64,000 nucleotides of DNA from Terriglobia bacterium. GTDB lineage: Bacteria > Acidobacteriota > Terriglobia > Terriglobales > Acidobacteriaceae. The position numbers and the translations under genes were made by a program. Below, piece after piece: positions 1 through 7,362 of the stretch (position 1 is the first letter of the stretch; each line of letters starts with the position of its first letter). The stretch lies in the NCBI GenBank assembly GCA_020073385.1, contig JAIQFH010000025.1:103077-167076 (forward strand), given 5' to 3'. The notes under the pieces are model-generated. The model was not told the origin of the DNA, searched no databases, and was given only the letters and a program-made list of their open reading frames with translations.

Positions 1-1
1 T

Positions 2-460
2 CACCGGCTCAATCGCATCCTGTGCGATCTGACTCCTGTGGGAAAGTTCATTTCATTCTTCTACGGCCTGCTCGACCACGCGGCCAATCGCCTCACGTAT
101 TGCAACGCGGGCCATAATCCGCCACTCCTACTTCGTGCGGACGGCACATCGATGGAGTTGCAGGCGGAAGGCGCAGTTTTAGGGCAGTTTCCCAACTGGC
201 TCTATCAGCAGAGCGAGCGGCAACTCGAAGATGGGGATCGCCTGCTTCTATTCACCGACGGTCTAGTGGAGGCGTGCAATCAAGAGCAAGAATTTTTCTC
301 GGAGCACAATCTGGTTCGCATCGCGGAAGAACATTCAAAATCGAGCGCCGGGGAATTGCTGGGACTTCTGATGCGCGCTGCCTCGCAGCACTGCGGCGAC
401 CACTTTCAGGATGACGCCAGCATGATTGTGCTGAAGGCATCAATTCTGAACTCCCGCTGA
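2..460 (+). CDS. SpoIIE-family serine phosphatase, 3' end (partial)
   Basis: The reading frame is open from base 2, so the gene begins before the window; only the last 152 residues are visible. They match the C-terminal half of a PP2C/SpoIIE phosphatase: FYGLLD and YCNAGHNPP in the core, then a LFTDGLVEA strand and the final metal-ligand motif DDASMIVLK. Such enzymes dephosphorylate anti-sigma-factor antagonists in partner-switching cascades, usually under control of N-terminal sensor domains that cannot be seen here. A GTG at 38 is an internal codon, not a start. The gene is convergent with the GAF-ANTAR gene, their stop codons being directly adjacent. An rsbW/rsbV-like pair lies at 15.6 kb, but a functional link is only a guess. 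Confidence 0.9.
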   Translation, partial: HRLNRILCDLTPVGKFISFFYGLLDHAANRLTYCNAGHNPPLLLRADGTSMELQAEGAVLGQFPNWLYQQSERQLEDGDRLLLFTDGLVEACNQEQEFFSEHNLVRIAEEHSKSSAGELLGLLMRAASQHCGDHFQDDASMIVLKASILNSR

Positions 461-1222
461 CTAAGTCGCCTGCACCTGTGAATTTCCTCGCACATCATCG
501 CTGAGCACGATGGCTTCCGCGATTTCCTTCATCGGCTTGCGCTTCTGGCGGCTCTGGCGCTGGATCGCCAGATAAGCCTGCTCTTCGTTCAGACCAAGGT
601 CACGCTGCAGAATTCCCTTGGCGCGCTCGACGATTTTCCGGGTCTGCAGTTGCTCGGTCAGCGTGGAGTTGGCTTCTTCCAGGCGCGCCAGTTCAATTTC
701 GGCGCCTACCAGAAATCCCACGGTGGAGATCATGCGAATCTCGCGTCGCCGATACGCATGATGCTGCCGGTGCTGCAAGTTGATAACTCCGACGACGCGC
801 CCTCTGCACATCAGGGGCACTGAAAGGAAAGCTTCGTAGCTGTCTTCGGGAAGTTCGTGAAAGAACTGGAAGCGCGGATCCTGTGCGGCTTTCTCTGGAA
901 TCGCGACCGGTTCGCTGTGGGCCGCGACCCATCCGGTAATTCCCTGCCCGACGCGCAGTTTCAGGCGATCAACCACGTCCGGATGCGGATTCTTCGACGC
1001 CCGCAAGACTAGTTCGTCATCTTCAAGCACATAGACGAGGCAGGCGTCGCACTTTACCAGCGCGGTCGCGAAATCGACAACCCGGTCCAGGACTTCATGA
1101 AACCCGTCTGCCGCATTCAGACGGACCGTAATCTCATGCAGTACATCTACATGTGAATCTTCCACTGTCAAGGAGTCCATAACGAACATTATCGATTTGG
1201 CAGAGACAATGTCTAATTCCAA
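461..1222 (-). CDS. GAF-ANTAR domain RNA-binding regulator
   Basis: A 253-residue soluble protein. Residues about 30-170 form a GAF sensor domain (LRVGQGITGWVAAHSEP, LSVPLMCRGRVVGVINLQ). The last about 55 residues are an ANTAR domain with the typical three-helix pattern (KIVERAKGILQRDLGLNEE, then AYLAIQRQSRQKRKPMKE). ANTAR proteins bind paired RNA hairpins in nascent leaders and prevent transcription termination. The GAF-ANTAR order without a receiver domain suggests direct sensing of a small ligand rather than phosphorylation. The ligand and RNA targets are unknown. There is a hairpin-forming segment upstream, between this gene and the small gene at 1357, on the same transcript direction. 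Confidence 0.88.
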   Translation of the reverse strand: MELDIVSAKSIMFVMDSLTVEDSHVDVLHEITVRLNAADGFHEVLDRVVDFATALVKCDACLVYVLEDDELVLRASKNPHPDVVDRLKLRVGQGITGWVAAHSEPVAIPEKAAQDPRFQFFHELPEDSYEAFLSVPLMCRGRVVGVINLQHRQHHAYRRREIRMISTVGFLVGAEIELARLEEANSTLTEQLQTRKIVERAKGILQRDLGLNEEQAYLAIQRQSRQKRKPMKEIAEAIVLSDDVRGNSQVQAT

Positions 1223-1291
1223 ATTTTGATCGTGCCGATAAAGGAATTTCTTGAGAATTGTTACTAAGGTTTAACATCACACGCACGGCAT

Positions 1292-1348
1292 GGTGCATCG
1301 CCAGGGAGTGATATGGGACGGAGAGGCCCCTTGAGATCCCTGTGCACC
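1292..1348 (-). promoter_or_regulatory. Imperfect hairpin upstream of the GAF-ANTAR gene
   Basis: The arms GGTGCATCGCCAGGGA (1292-1307) and TCCCTGTGCACC (1337-1348) can pair with an internal bulge. It lies downstream of the small membrane gene and about 70 bp upstream of the GAF-ANTAR start. It could be a terminator for the first gene or a leader structure of the second. No U-tract is present. Confidence 0.3.
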
Positions 1349-1356
1349 GATGGGCT

Positions 1357-1491
1357 CTACTTCGCCGGAACTGCCAGGAACCAGATCAGCAATCCGAACA
1401 GAATGAGCGCTCCAAGAACGGAAAACAGCGTGTGCATGGGATGAAACTGAAACAGCGGATTGCGCGGTAACCGATGCCTTGTCGCCAGCAT
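1357..1491 (-). CDS. Small single-pass membrane protein (44 aa)
   Basis: A 44-residue protein made of a basic N-terminus (MLATRHRLPRNPLFQFHP) and one hydrophobic segment (about residues 22-42, with ALILFGLLIWFLAVP). The start is chosen because a near-perfect Shine-Dalgarno AAGGAGGT lies 4 bases before this ATG; a longer frame starting at 1593 would ignore that site. No family is recognised. The positive-inside rule would place the N-terminus in the cytoplasm. It may be an accessory subunit or a small stress peptide, but nothing in the sequence decides this. Confidence 0.6.
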   Translation of the reverse strand: MLATRHRLPRNPLFQFHPMHTLFSVLGALILFGLLIWFLAVPAK

Positions 1492-1617
1492 TGAGACCTC
1501 CTTATAGGGGCGCGCCTGCGCGGTGGCAACAGACAGATTGTTACTGTTATTGTCCCACTTTCCAGCGCGGCGTTCCAGTACTACGTAGTTCATCTAAGTT
1601 CCCTGGTCAACCTGAGC

Positions 1618-1716
1618 TTTTCTCGGCGTCCTCCGCGCGATCCCTCAGCGTTCTCAGCGGTTCAAGCTTTTCTTCTAACCGCGGAGATCGCCGAGAACTC
1701 CGCAGAGAACGCTGAG
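1618..1716. repeat. Family A inverted repeat pair
   Basis: Two oppositely oriented copies (1618-1662 and 1676-1716) of the CTCAGCG/CTGCGG-type unit, separated by about 13 bases. The right arm contains CGCGGAGATCGCCGAGAA and CGCAGAGAACGCTGAG. It lies between the small membrane gene and the SDR gene and could fold into a long imperfect hairpin. Confidence 0.75.
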
Positions 1717-1773
1717 TTCGATGACTCTGCAGGACTCCCTGTCTTGGATGGCATGTGGTAAACCATTATTCCT

Positions 1774-2625
1774 ATGGCTAACAAGATCGCCCTCATCACT
1801 GGAAGTTCGAGCGGCTTTGGGCTCCTCACGTCGATCGAATTGGCGAGTGCGGGATACCACGTGGTTGCCACGATGCGCGATCTCAGCCGCCGTGCAAAGC
1901 TCGACCAGGCCGCAGCAGCCGCGGGAGTCACCGATAAGGTCGATATCCGCGCGCTTGACGTTACGCACTCCCGGGACATCGCTACTGTTGTAGACACCGT
2001 AGTGAGCGATTACGGACGCATCGACGTGCTGGTCAATAACGCCGGATTCGCGGTGGCGGGCTTCGCCGAAGATATCAAGCTGGAAGAACTGCGGCTGCAA
2101 CTGGAAACGAACTTCTTTGGCACCGTTGCCATGACCAAGGCCGTCTTGCCGGTCATGCGCCAGCAGGGGGCTGGACACATCATTCAGATCTCGTCGATCG
2201 TCGGATTGCAGGGTTCAGCAACCCTGAGCAGCTACGCCGCGTCGAAGCACGCGCTCGAAGGATGGAGCGAGTCTTTGCGCCTGGAAGTGAAGCCGCTCGG
2301 GATCCAGGTTGTGCTGGTCGAGCCCGGAGCGTTCGACACGGGCATCTGGACCCAGGGCGCGCACATGGGCGAGGAGTCCAAGAAGAGCACTTCTCTGAAC
2401 TTCAAACGCAGCCTCCGCATGCGCGAAGTCATTCGAAAAATTCCTAAGGCCGATCCGATTGCGGTCGCCCGGGCCATTGTTGCGATCGCCGAGAATCCCC
2501 GTCCCAAGCTGCGATATCTGGTCGGGCGTGACGCGAAGATCCAGTTGGCAATGAAGCGCTTGTTACCGTGGAAGATTTACGAAAAGATGATCGCGAATTT
2601 CCTGAAGATCGATCAAACCCCTTAA
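1774..2625 (+). CDS. Short-chain dehydrogenase/reductase
   Basis: A 283-residue classical SDR. The cofactor motif TGSSSGFG is at residues 9-16, NNAG at 88-91, the catalytic serine near 140, and YAASK gives Tyr154 and Lys158. A C-terminal extension of about 40 basic residues goes beyond the usual 250-residue fold, as in 17-beta-hydroxysteroid-dehydrogenase-like or retinol-dehydrogenase-like members. Substrate cannot be told. The arginine after the second strand (ATMRD) favours NADP(H). The stop codon TAA is formed by the first bases of a family B repeat. It is convergent with the exported hypothetical gene that follows. Confidence 0.88.
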   Translation: MANKIALITGSSSGFGLLTSIELASAGYHVVATMRDLSRRAKLDQAAAAAGVTDKVDIRALDVTHSRDIATVVDTVVSDYGRIDVLVNNAGFAVAGFAEDIKLEELRLQLETNFFGTVAMTKAVLPVMRQQGAGHIIQISSIVGLQGSATLSSYAASKHALEGWSESLRLEVKPLGIQVVLVEPGAFDTGIWTQGAHMGEESKKSTSLNFKRSLRMREVIRKIPKADPIAVARAIVAIAENPRPKLRYLVGRDAKIQLAMKRLLPWKIYEKMIANFLKIDQTP

Positions 2626-2690
2626 CCACCAAGGGTCGCAGAGATTTACTCTGTGCTCCCCTGTGTCCTCTGTGGTGAACGTCTTAAGGT
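2621..2690. repeat. Family B inverted repeat joining two convergent gene ends
   Basis: Left arm CTTAACCACCAAGGG... (2621-2647) and right arm ...CCTCTGTGGTGAACG then CTTAAG (2648-2688) form an inverted pair. TAA at 2623-2625 ends the SDR, and TAA read on the other strand (2684-2686) ends the neighbouring gene. Both genes end Pro-stop. The pair may act as a two-way terminator; this is inference. Confidence 0.75.
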
Positions 2691-3139
2691 TTCGTGTCCA
2701 AATCGACGGTTTTGAGGGGCAAGTCCCAGTGCGCGTCAAGGATCTCGAAACGCCGCTGCTCTTCGCGGGTATAAGTTTCCAGATCAGGCCAGAGCTGTTT
2801 CTTCAAAGCGTCTTCGTCGAAAGCCTCGTTCGCGACGGTAGCGTTCTTGAAGACGATGGTCACGCGGAAGTCCCAGCGCCCGTCTTCAGTCGTGTGATAG
2901 CGCGGCTGGTCCATCCAGACCTTCACCATGCGCCCCATTTCGACTTCTTTTTTCAGCAGCGGATAGTGGTTCTTCTTGAAAAGCTTCAGGAACTCGTCGG
3001 CGTGTCCCCACTTGGTTTTGTAGTAGTACTCCACGACGAAGGGATGCTCGGAAGCCGCCGGCGACTGGCCGAACGAGGCTAAGGGCGTGGCGATCGCGAT
3101 GAACAGAAACGCGGCGATGAGTCGGCGCGGAATGGGCAC
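2684..3139 (-). CDS. Exported protein of unknown function
   Basis: A 151-residue protein with a signal peptide: PIPRRLIAAFLFIAIATPLASFGQ ends in a plausible AXFGQ cleavage region. The GTG at 3139 is preferred because AGGAG lies 7 bases upstream; longer frames have no such site. The mature part contains FVVEYYYKTKWGHADEF and WDFRVTIVFKN, an alternation of strands and helices reminiscent of dimeric alpha/beta-barrel (NIPSNAP/ABM-like) domains, but the match is loose. The function is unknown. The stop codon is formed by the family B repeat shared with the SDR gene. Confidence 0.6.
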   Translation of the reverse strand: MPIPRRLIAAFLFIAIATPLASFGQSPAASEHPFVVEYYYKTKWGHADEFLKLFKKNHYPLLKKEVEMGRMVKVWMDQPRYHTTEDGRWDFRVTIVFKNATVANEAFDEDALKKQLWPDLETYTREEQRRFEILDAHWDLPLKTVDLDTKP

Positions 3140-3321
3140 TGGCTTTCTCCTAGATTGAGAATGTCTTCGCTTATACACCAAGGCTTGTACACCAAGCACA
3201 GGCGCACTTCAATAGGCTAGGGGCGAGGAGATGCAGCTTCTTCCGCTTAGCTCGGCGTCGCGGCGGCAACAATCAACTGCGGTTGATCGCGTCGAGACGA
3301 GTTGACGCCATGCTGTAACCG

Positions 3322-4461
3322 TCATGCCGTGACCATTCTTGCCGACCAGCTCTTTACGAATGCTCCGAAGCGGTCGAGCGCCTTGGAGAAATCCTCTCCG
3401 GCGGCGGCGAAGCCCAGGCGGAAATGCGAGGGCGCATCGAAGCAATCGCCGGGAGCCAGCAGAATTCCATGCTCGGTCGCGGCTTGGCAGAACGGGCGCG
3501 CATTTTCCTGTCTCAGTTGCTCTCCGCTCAGCAGCCAAGGGAACGCGGTCATGCCGCCCTGGGGGGGAATCCAGCCGAGTACGTCGCGATGGTCGGCCAT
3601 AAAGCGATCGAGGAGCTTGAGATTGCGGGTCGCAGCTTCCTGAGCTTTGCCGAGTACAACGTCGCGCTTATAGATCGCGATTTCCGAAAGAATTTCTCCG
3701 GTTGTGGTGTTGGCGATGGAGAAAGTGGCGCGCGCGTTCCAGTATTGCTGGCGGCGCTTGGGGTCGTGCTCGATCATCCATCCCGTGCGCACGCCGGCAA
3801 TCGAAAATGCCTTGGAAAGGTCGGAGATCACGGTAGCATGCGGCAGGCGCGCCGCCGATTTCGTTTGCCTTCCGTGGTAGATGGGATGGTAGACCTCGTC
3901 GCTCACCAACTGGATTCCCCGCTCGGCGGTGAAGTCGTGCAGGGCCTCCATTTCATCGTCGCTGATGGTTGTGCCAGTCGGATTGTGCGGACTGTTAATC
4001 AGGATCAACTTCGTCTTCGAATCAGTGAGCTGCTTGATCTCGTCGGGATCGATGCGGAAGCCATTTTCGCGGCGCACGCGATAGAAGCGGGTTTCGAGGC
4101 CAAGAGATTCCGGCAGCGTGGAGAATGGAGGGTATCCAGGCAGTGGGATGATGACGTTCGCGCCTGGCTCGGCAGCTAGCCACATCAGGGCTACCAGCGC
4201 CTCGGAGGCGCCGGTCATAACTTGGACGGCCTCCACCGGCACGCCCTGCATTTCAGCGATCGCCTCCCGCAGACTGTCGGCACCGGCGGGGCGGCCGTAT
4301 ACCAGCTTGTGGTTCAGGAAGCGGTGGCGCGTTTCGTCGTCGCTGAGGGCGAGGATGTCGTTTACAGTCCAGGTCGGCCCGGTGCTCGCAGCGAGGTTGA
4401 ATTCTATGTCGTGTTCGTACTGGTCGAGCCAGGCATCGAGCAGGAAAGGCTTGAGTTGCAT
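3322..4461 (-). CDS. Class I/II PLP-dependent aminotransferase
   Basis: A 379-residue fold-type I aminotransferase. It shows the SPHNPTG motif (Asn160), the DEVYH segment (Asp188 and Tyr191 contact PLP), the Schiff-base lysine in SDLSKAFSIAGVRTGW (Lys217) and a C-terminal FRLGF arginine for the substrate carboxylate. The ATG has GAGGTG 5 bases upstream. Family members transaminate amino acids. The short N-terminus and the LNHKLVYGRPAG segment resemble members close to capreomycidine synthase or alanine/aspartate-type enzymes, but the substrate is not decided. It stands alone, with no pathway partner next to it. Confidence 0.85.
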   Translation of the reverse strand: MQLKPFLLDAWLDQYEHDIEFNLAASTGPTWTVNDILALSDDETRHRFLNHKLVYGRPAGADSLREAIAEMQGVPVEAVQVMTGASEALVALMWLAAEPGANVIIPLPGYPPFSTLPESLGLETRFYRVRRENGFRIDPDEIKQLTDSKTKLILINSPHNPTGTTISDDEMEALHDFTAERGIQLVSDEVYHPIYHGRQTKSAARLPHATVISDLSKAFSIAGVRTGWMIEHDPKRRQQYWNARATFSIANTTTGEILSEIAIYKRDVVLGKAQEAATRNLKLLDRFMADHRDVLGWIPPQGGMTAFPWLLSGEQLRQENARPFCQAATEHGILLAPGDCFDAPSHFRLGFAAAGEDFSKALDRFGAFVKSWSARMVTA

Positions 4462-4659
4462 GCGAGCACCTCGAAAGAGATATTGGTTCCTGTTATTGAT
4501 TCCGGGAGGCGGCGCACGGATGAAGTTTTAGTTTACGAGTTATGAGAATCTCCGACGGCCGTGCGGATTCGGTGTCTTGGTATTCTAGAATGGCCGCTAT
4601 AAATTTCCGGCAACGATCAAACGTGCCCCCGCTCTTCAAATTCGCGAACCCGATCCGGT

Positions 4660-5265
4660 TTGATAAGCGAACAAAGATTGGACAGATTCGTGGCGTCGAT
4701 ACCTATGTGCAGCTGGACCGTATTTCTGGTTGCTGCTGTGATTCTAGCCGGAGTTTTGAGGCGACCGGGATTAACGCTCCTGGGTTTGGCGGCTTACTGG
4801 GGAGTTCTGCTCATTCACGAAACCGGACATCTGATTGCTGCTCAACGTTTGGGATGCACGGTCTTTTCGATTGAACTCTATCCCATTTTCGGCATAGCGC
4901 GATTTGGAACACCTTGGTCCCGCATCGATCACTGCAAGATCGCGTGGGCCGGCGTTGTAGCGCAGGCCGCAATTGCCATTCCTATCGTCCTCTGGGTTGC
5001 GGCGTTCGGCTACACCCGCTTTGAAGCCGTCAATATGCTCTTCGTGATTCTCGGCTTTTTCAGTCTGGGAACGGCAGCCTTTAATCTGCTTCCAACGCGT
5101 CCACTCGACGGAGCTACAGCCTGGGGAATATTCCCGGCACTGTGGGCGCAGCGGCGTCGCCGCGATAGCACTCCAGGTGGGCATCGTTCAGCAATTGCAT
5201 ACTGGCAACCTCGGTCGCCGGATGCTTCCCCAAGAATCAAATCGTCACTGCCGGCCAACCGCTGA
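4660..5265 (+). CDS. Site-2-protease-like (M50) membrane metalloprotease
   Basis: A 201-residue membrane protein with HETGH at residues 53-57 inside a hydrophobic segment and NLLPTRPLDGA about 90 residues later. Together these are the zinc-binding HExxH and the NPxxPLDG-like motif of M50 intramembrane proteases. There are four to five hydrophobic segments and no PDZ domain, so it is a minimal form. The start is uncertain: TTG at 4660 opens the frame and an ATG lies at residue 16. The last about 35 residues are basic, low-complexity and overlap the end of the convergent DedA gene by 21 bp. The substrate is unknown. Confidence 0.75.
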   Translation: MISEQRLDRFVASIPMCSWTVFLVAAVILAGVLRRPGLTLLGLAAYWGVLLIHETGHLIAAQRLGCTVFSIELYPIFGIARFGTPWSRIDHCKIAWAGVVAQAAIAIPIVLWVAAFGYTRFEAVNMLFVILGFFSLGTAAFNLLPTRPLDGATAWGIFPALWAQRRRRDSTPGGHRSAIAYWQPRSPDASPRIKSSLPANR

Positions 5266-5889
5266 CGGCTGAGCACTGATTCGATTTTTCCAGTGACTCC
5301 AGACGAACCAAATCGCAGCGGCCACGATGACCGCGCCGATCACAGCATCGAACTTGTGGAAGTATTTGCCCAGCTCGCGCCAATTTTCGCCGAGCTTCAT
5401 CCCGAGATATGCCAGGCCCAGGCACCACGGCCATGATCCAAGAAAGGTGTAGACGTGAAATCGGCCGCGAGGCATGCGGGCGATTCCGGCGGGCAGTGCG
5501 ATAAAAGTGCGGATCACGGGCAGCAGGCGGGCGATGAAGACCGCCAAATAACCCCAGCGCACGAAGAAGCGGTCGGCCCAGTCGATTTCGCGGCGGCCCA
5601 TCAGAATCCATCGCCCGTAACGCTCCACCAGCGGACGGCCGCCATAGGCTCCGATCTCATAGGCGACCAGCGAGCCGAGGTTGCAGCCAAGTGCCCCGGC
5701 GGTGGCGGCCCACAACAGGTTGAAATGGCCTTGATACACCAGATATCCCGCGAACGGCATGATCAATTCCGAAGGCAGAGGGATGCAGGCCGACTCGATC
5801 GCCATCAGAATGGCAATCCCGGCATAGCCCGTCGAGGCGATAATTTTGCTGATGAAGACGAACAGGATGGCAAGGATCTTTTCGGTCAC
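5245..5889 (-). CDS. DedA family membrane protein
   Basis: A 214-residue polytopic membrane protein of the DedA/SNARE-associated (VTT) family. Diagnostic parts are GYAGIAILMAIESACIPLPSE near the N-terminus, the FxxRxxPxxR-type motif seen as FIARLLPVIRTFIALPAG, and the G-rich segment GALGCNLGSLVAYEIG. The family is involved in lipid carrier or phospholipid scrambling and membrane homeostasis. The start is GTG. It overlaps the M50-like gene tail to tail. Upstream lies a family F inverted repeat. Confidence 0.9.
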   Translation of the reverse strand: MTEKILAILFVFISKIIASTGYAGIAILMAIESACIPLPSELIMPFAGYLVYQGHFNLLWAATAGALGCNLGSLVAYEIGAYGGRPLVERYGRWILMGRREIDWADRFFVRWGYLAVFIARLLPVIRTFIALPAGIARMPRGRFHVYTFLGSWPWCLGLAYLGMKLGENWRELGKYFHKFDAVIGAVIVAAAIWFVWSHWKNRISAQPSAVGRQ

Positions 5890-5907
5890 GCGGCTCTCAG
5901 TTGAAAG

Positions 5908-6060
5908 AGTTCTCAGTTCTCTGTTGTCAGTTCTCAGTTAACGGCCCACGAACTGATGAGAACGAGGAAGTATGAGTTGCTTTTCAAGTGTATCGGAATT
6001 CCCGGCATATATGCGCGTGCGGGGTCTTACTAAGAACGGACAACTGGGAACTGAGAACTG
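5908..6060. repeat. Family F repeat arms (ACTGAGAACTG type)
   Basis: TTCTCAGTTCTCTGTTGTCAG with a further TTCTCAGTTA at 5909-5940 is answered by the opposite-strand form AACTGGGAACTGAGAACTG at 6042-6060. The two arms flank about 90 bases without a gene. This unit is different from families A to E. Confidence 0.55.
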
Positions 6061-6064
6061 CTTC

Positions 6065-6289
6065 TCAGAATGAGCCTTCCTGCGTAAACGCGTATCCCGG
6101 AAGCGTCGCACCCTGCGGACTCTTGGAAACCTTCACGCGCACGGTTGGCGCATCCGGAGCGGTGATGCCCGCGGGACGCAGCATGGCGTACTGAGTGAAG
6201 ACTTCGTTGTAGACCTTGGTGACGAGGTAGTCCTGCCCGTCGGCTTCGCTGCGCCACACCTGCCCGAGTTGGATGGAATTGACTGCCAC
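6065..6289 (-). CDS. Small conserved-looking hypothetical protein
   Basis: A 74-residue soluble protein, (M)AVNSIQLGQVWRSEADGQ at the start followed by YLVTKVYNEVFTQYAMLRP. The GTG at 6289 is chosen because AGGA lies 6 bases before it; a TTG at 6319 would add ten residues. The alternating hydrophobic pattern suggests a small beta-rich fold of the kind that holds a single strand-rich domain. No motif allows a function to be named. It is divergent from nth, with about 175 bp between. Confidence 0.55.
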   Translation of the reverse strand: MAVNSIQLGQVWRSEADGQDYLVTKVYNEVFTQYAMLRPAGITAPDAPTVRVKVSKSPQGATLPGYAFTQEGSF

Positions 6290-6465
6290 GTTAGTTAGTC
6301 CTGTTCTGGAATGATTCAAGAGTACCGAGCGCCGTTCGCAAGGTCAATTCCCAGGCAGGTTACCGAGGACCATGCGGGGGAATGCCGAATTTCGATCGCG
6401 GATTGGAAATACGTCTTCCTCGGTTGCTATGATGGGCGCTCATCGAGCACTGGAAAGGAATCTTC

Positions 6466-7332
6466 ATGCCGCGTGGAGTTGTTCCCCGCCAGCCGGCCCG
6501 CACCGGGCGCCAGGACAAGGTTCGTGTGGGGACGGGCGCCATCGCCCGTCCGGCCCGAGGCAGAGCCTCGGCAGCAGCCCCGAAAGGGCGCCAGAAAGCC
6601 ATCGACAAGAAAGCGATGGCAAAACCCGCAGCCGCTTCTATCGCCAAGCTCAAAGGCTACAATCCGATTGCTCCGGAGCGCGTGGCCGAAATCCTGAAGC
6701 GGCTGAATGACCTCTATCCCGCCGTGACCTGCGCCCTCACCCACGCCAGCGCCTGGGAACTGCTGGTCGCAACGATTCTCTCGGCGCAATCGACTGACGT
6801 GAACGTCAACCGTGTGACTCCGGAACTGTTCCGCAAGTACCCCACGGTCGAGGCGTTTGCCGCCCTCGCTCCGGAGCAACTCGAGCCGGACATCCGCTCA
6901 ACTGGATTCTTCCGGAACAAGTCAAAGTCAGTGGTGGGCGCGGCGAAAAAGATCGTTGCCGAGTTTGGCGGCCAGGTTCCGGAAGACATCGACAAATTGC
7001 TGACATTGCCGGGCGTGGCGCGAAAAACGGCCAACGTGGTGCTCGGCACGTGGTTCAAGAAAGCGGTAGGCGTTGTGGTCGACACGCATGTGCACCGTAT
7101 CTCGCGGCGACTGGAACTGACGAAAGAGAACGATCCGCCGAAGATCGAGCAGGATTTGATGAAGATCATCCCGCGCGATCGCTGGATTCTGTTTTCACAC
7201 CAAGTCATCTGGCACGGCCGAAAGCTGTGCTTCGCCCGCAAGCCGAAATGCGCCGAGTGCGCTCTGGAAAATATCTGCCATGCCCGGGATAAGACCTGGA
7301 GCACAGTGGAGATGCACAAGAACGCCCAATAG
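6466..7332 (+). CDS. nth: Endonuclease III
   Basis: Base-excision-repair DNA glycosylase/AP lyase for oxidised pyrimidines. The 288 residues include the helix-hairpin-helix LLTLPGVARKTANVVL with catalytic Lys187, catalytic Asp206 in VVDTHVHR, and the 4Fe-4S cluster as C-x6-C-x2-C-x5-C (Cys255, 262, 265, 271). The family is usually about 210-230 residues. Here an extra N-terminal about 60 basic residues includes a translated palindromic element (residues about 20-36, bases 6525-6572). A start further inside, such as the Met at residue 51 (MAKPAAAS), would remove the element, so the true N-terminus is uncertain. Confidence 0.93.
   Translation: MPRGVVPRQPARTGRQDKVRVGTGAIARPARGRASAAAPKGRQKAIDKKAMAKPAAASIAKLKGYNPIAPERVAEILKRLNDLYPAVTCALTHASAWELLVATILSAQSTDVNVNRVTPELFRKYPTVEAFAALAPEQLEPDIRSTGFFRNKSKSVVGAAKKIVAEFGGQVPEDIDKLLTLPGVARKTANVVLGTWFKKAVGVVVDTHVHRISRRLELTKENDPPKIEQDLMKIIPRDRWILFSHQVIWHGRKLCFARKPKCAECALENICHARDKTWSTVEMHKNAQ
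6525..6572. repeat. Family D palindromic element inside nth
   Basis: TGTGGGGACGGGCGCC then ATCGCCCGTCC forms a hairpin (arms 6530-6538 and 6543-6551), followed by a second hairpin CCGAGGC-AGA-GCCTCGG (6555-6570). The same two-hairpin layout occurs at 16641 and within uvrC. Confidence 0.75.
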
Positions 7333-7362
7333 CCACGCGGAAGACCACCGTTCCGAATGTAG

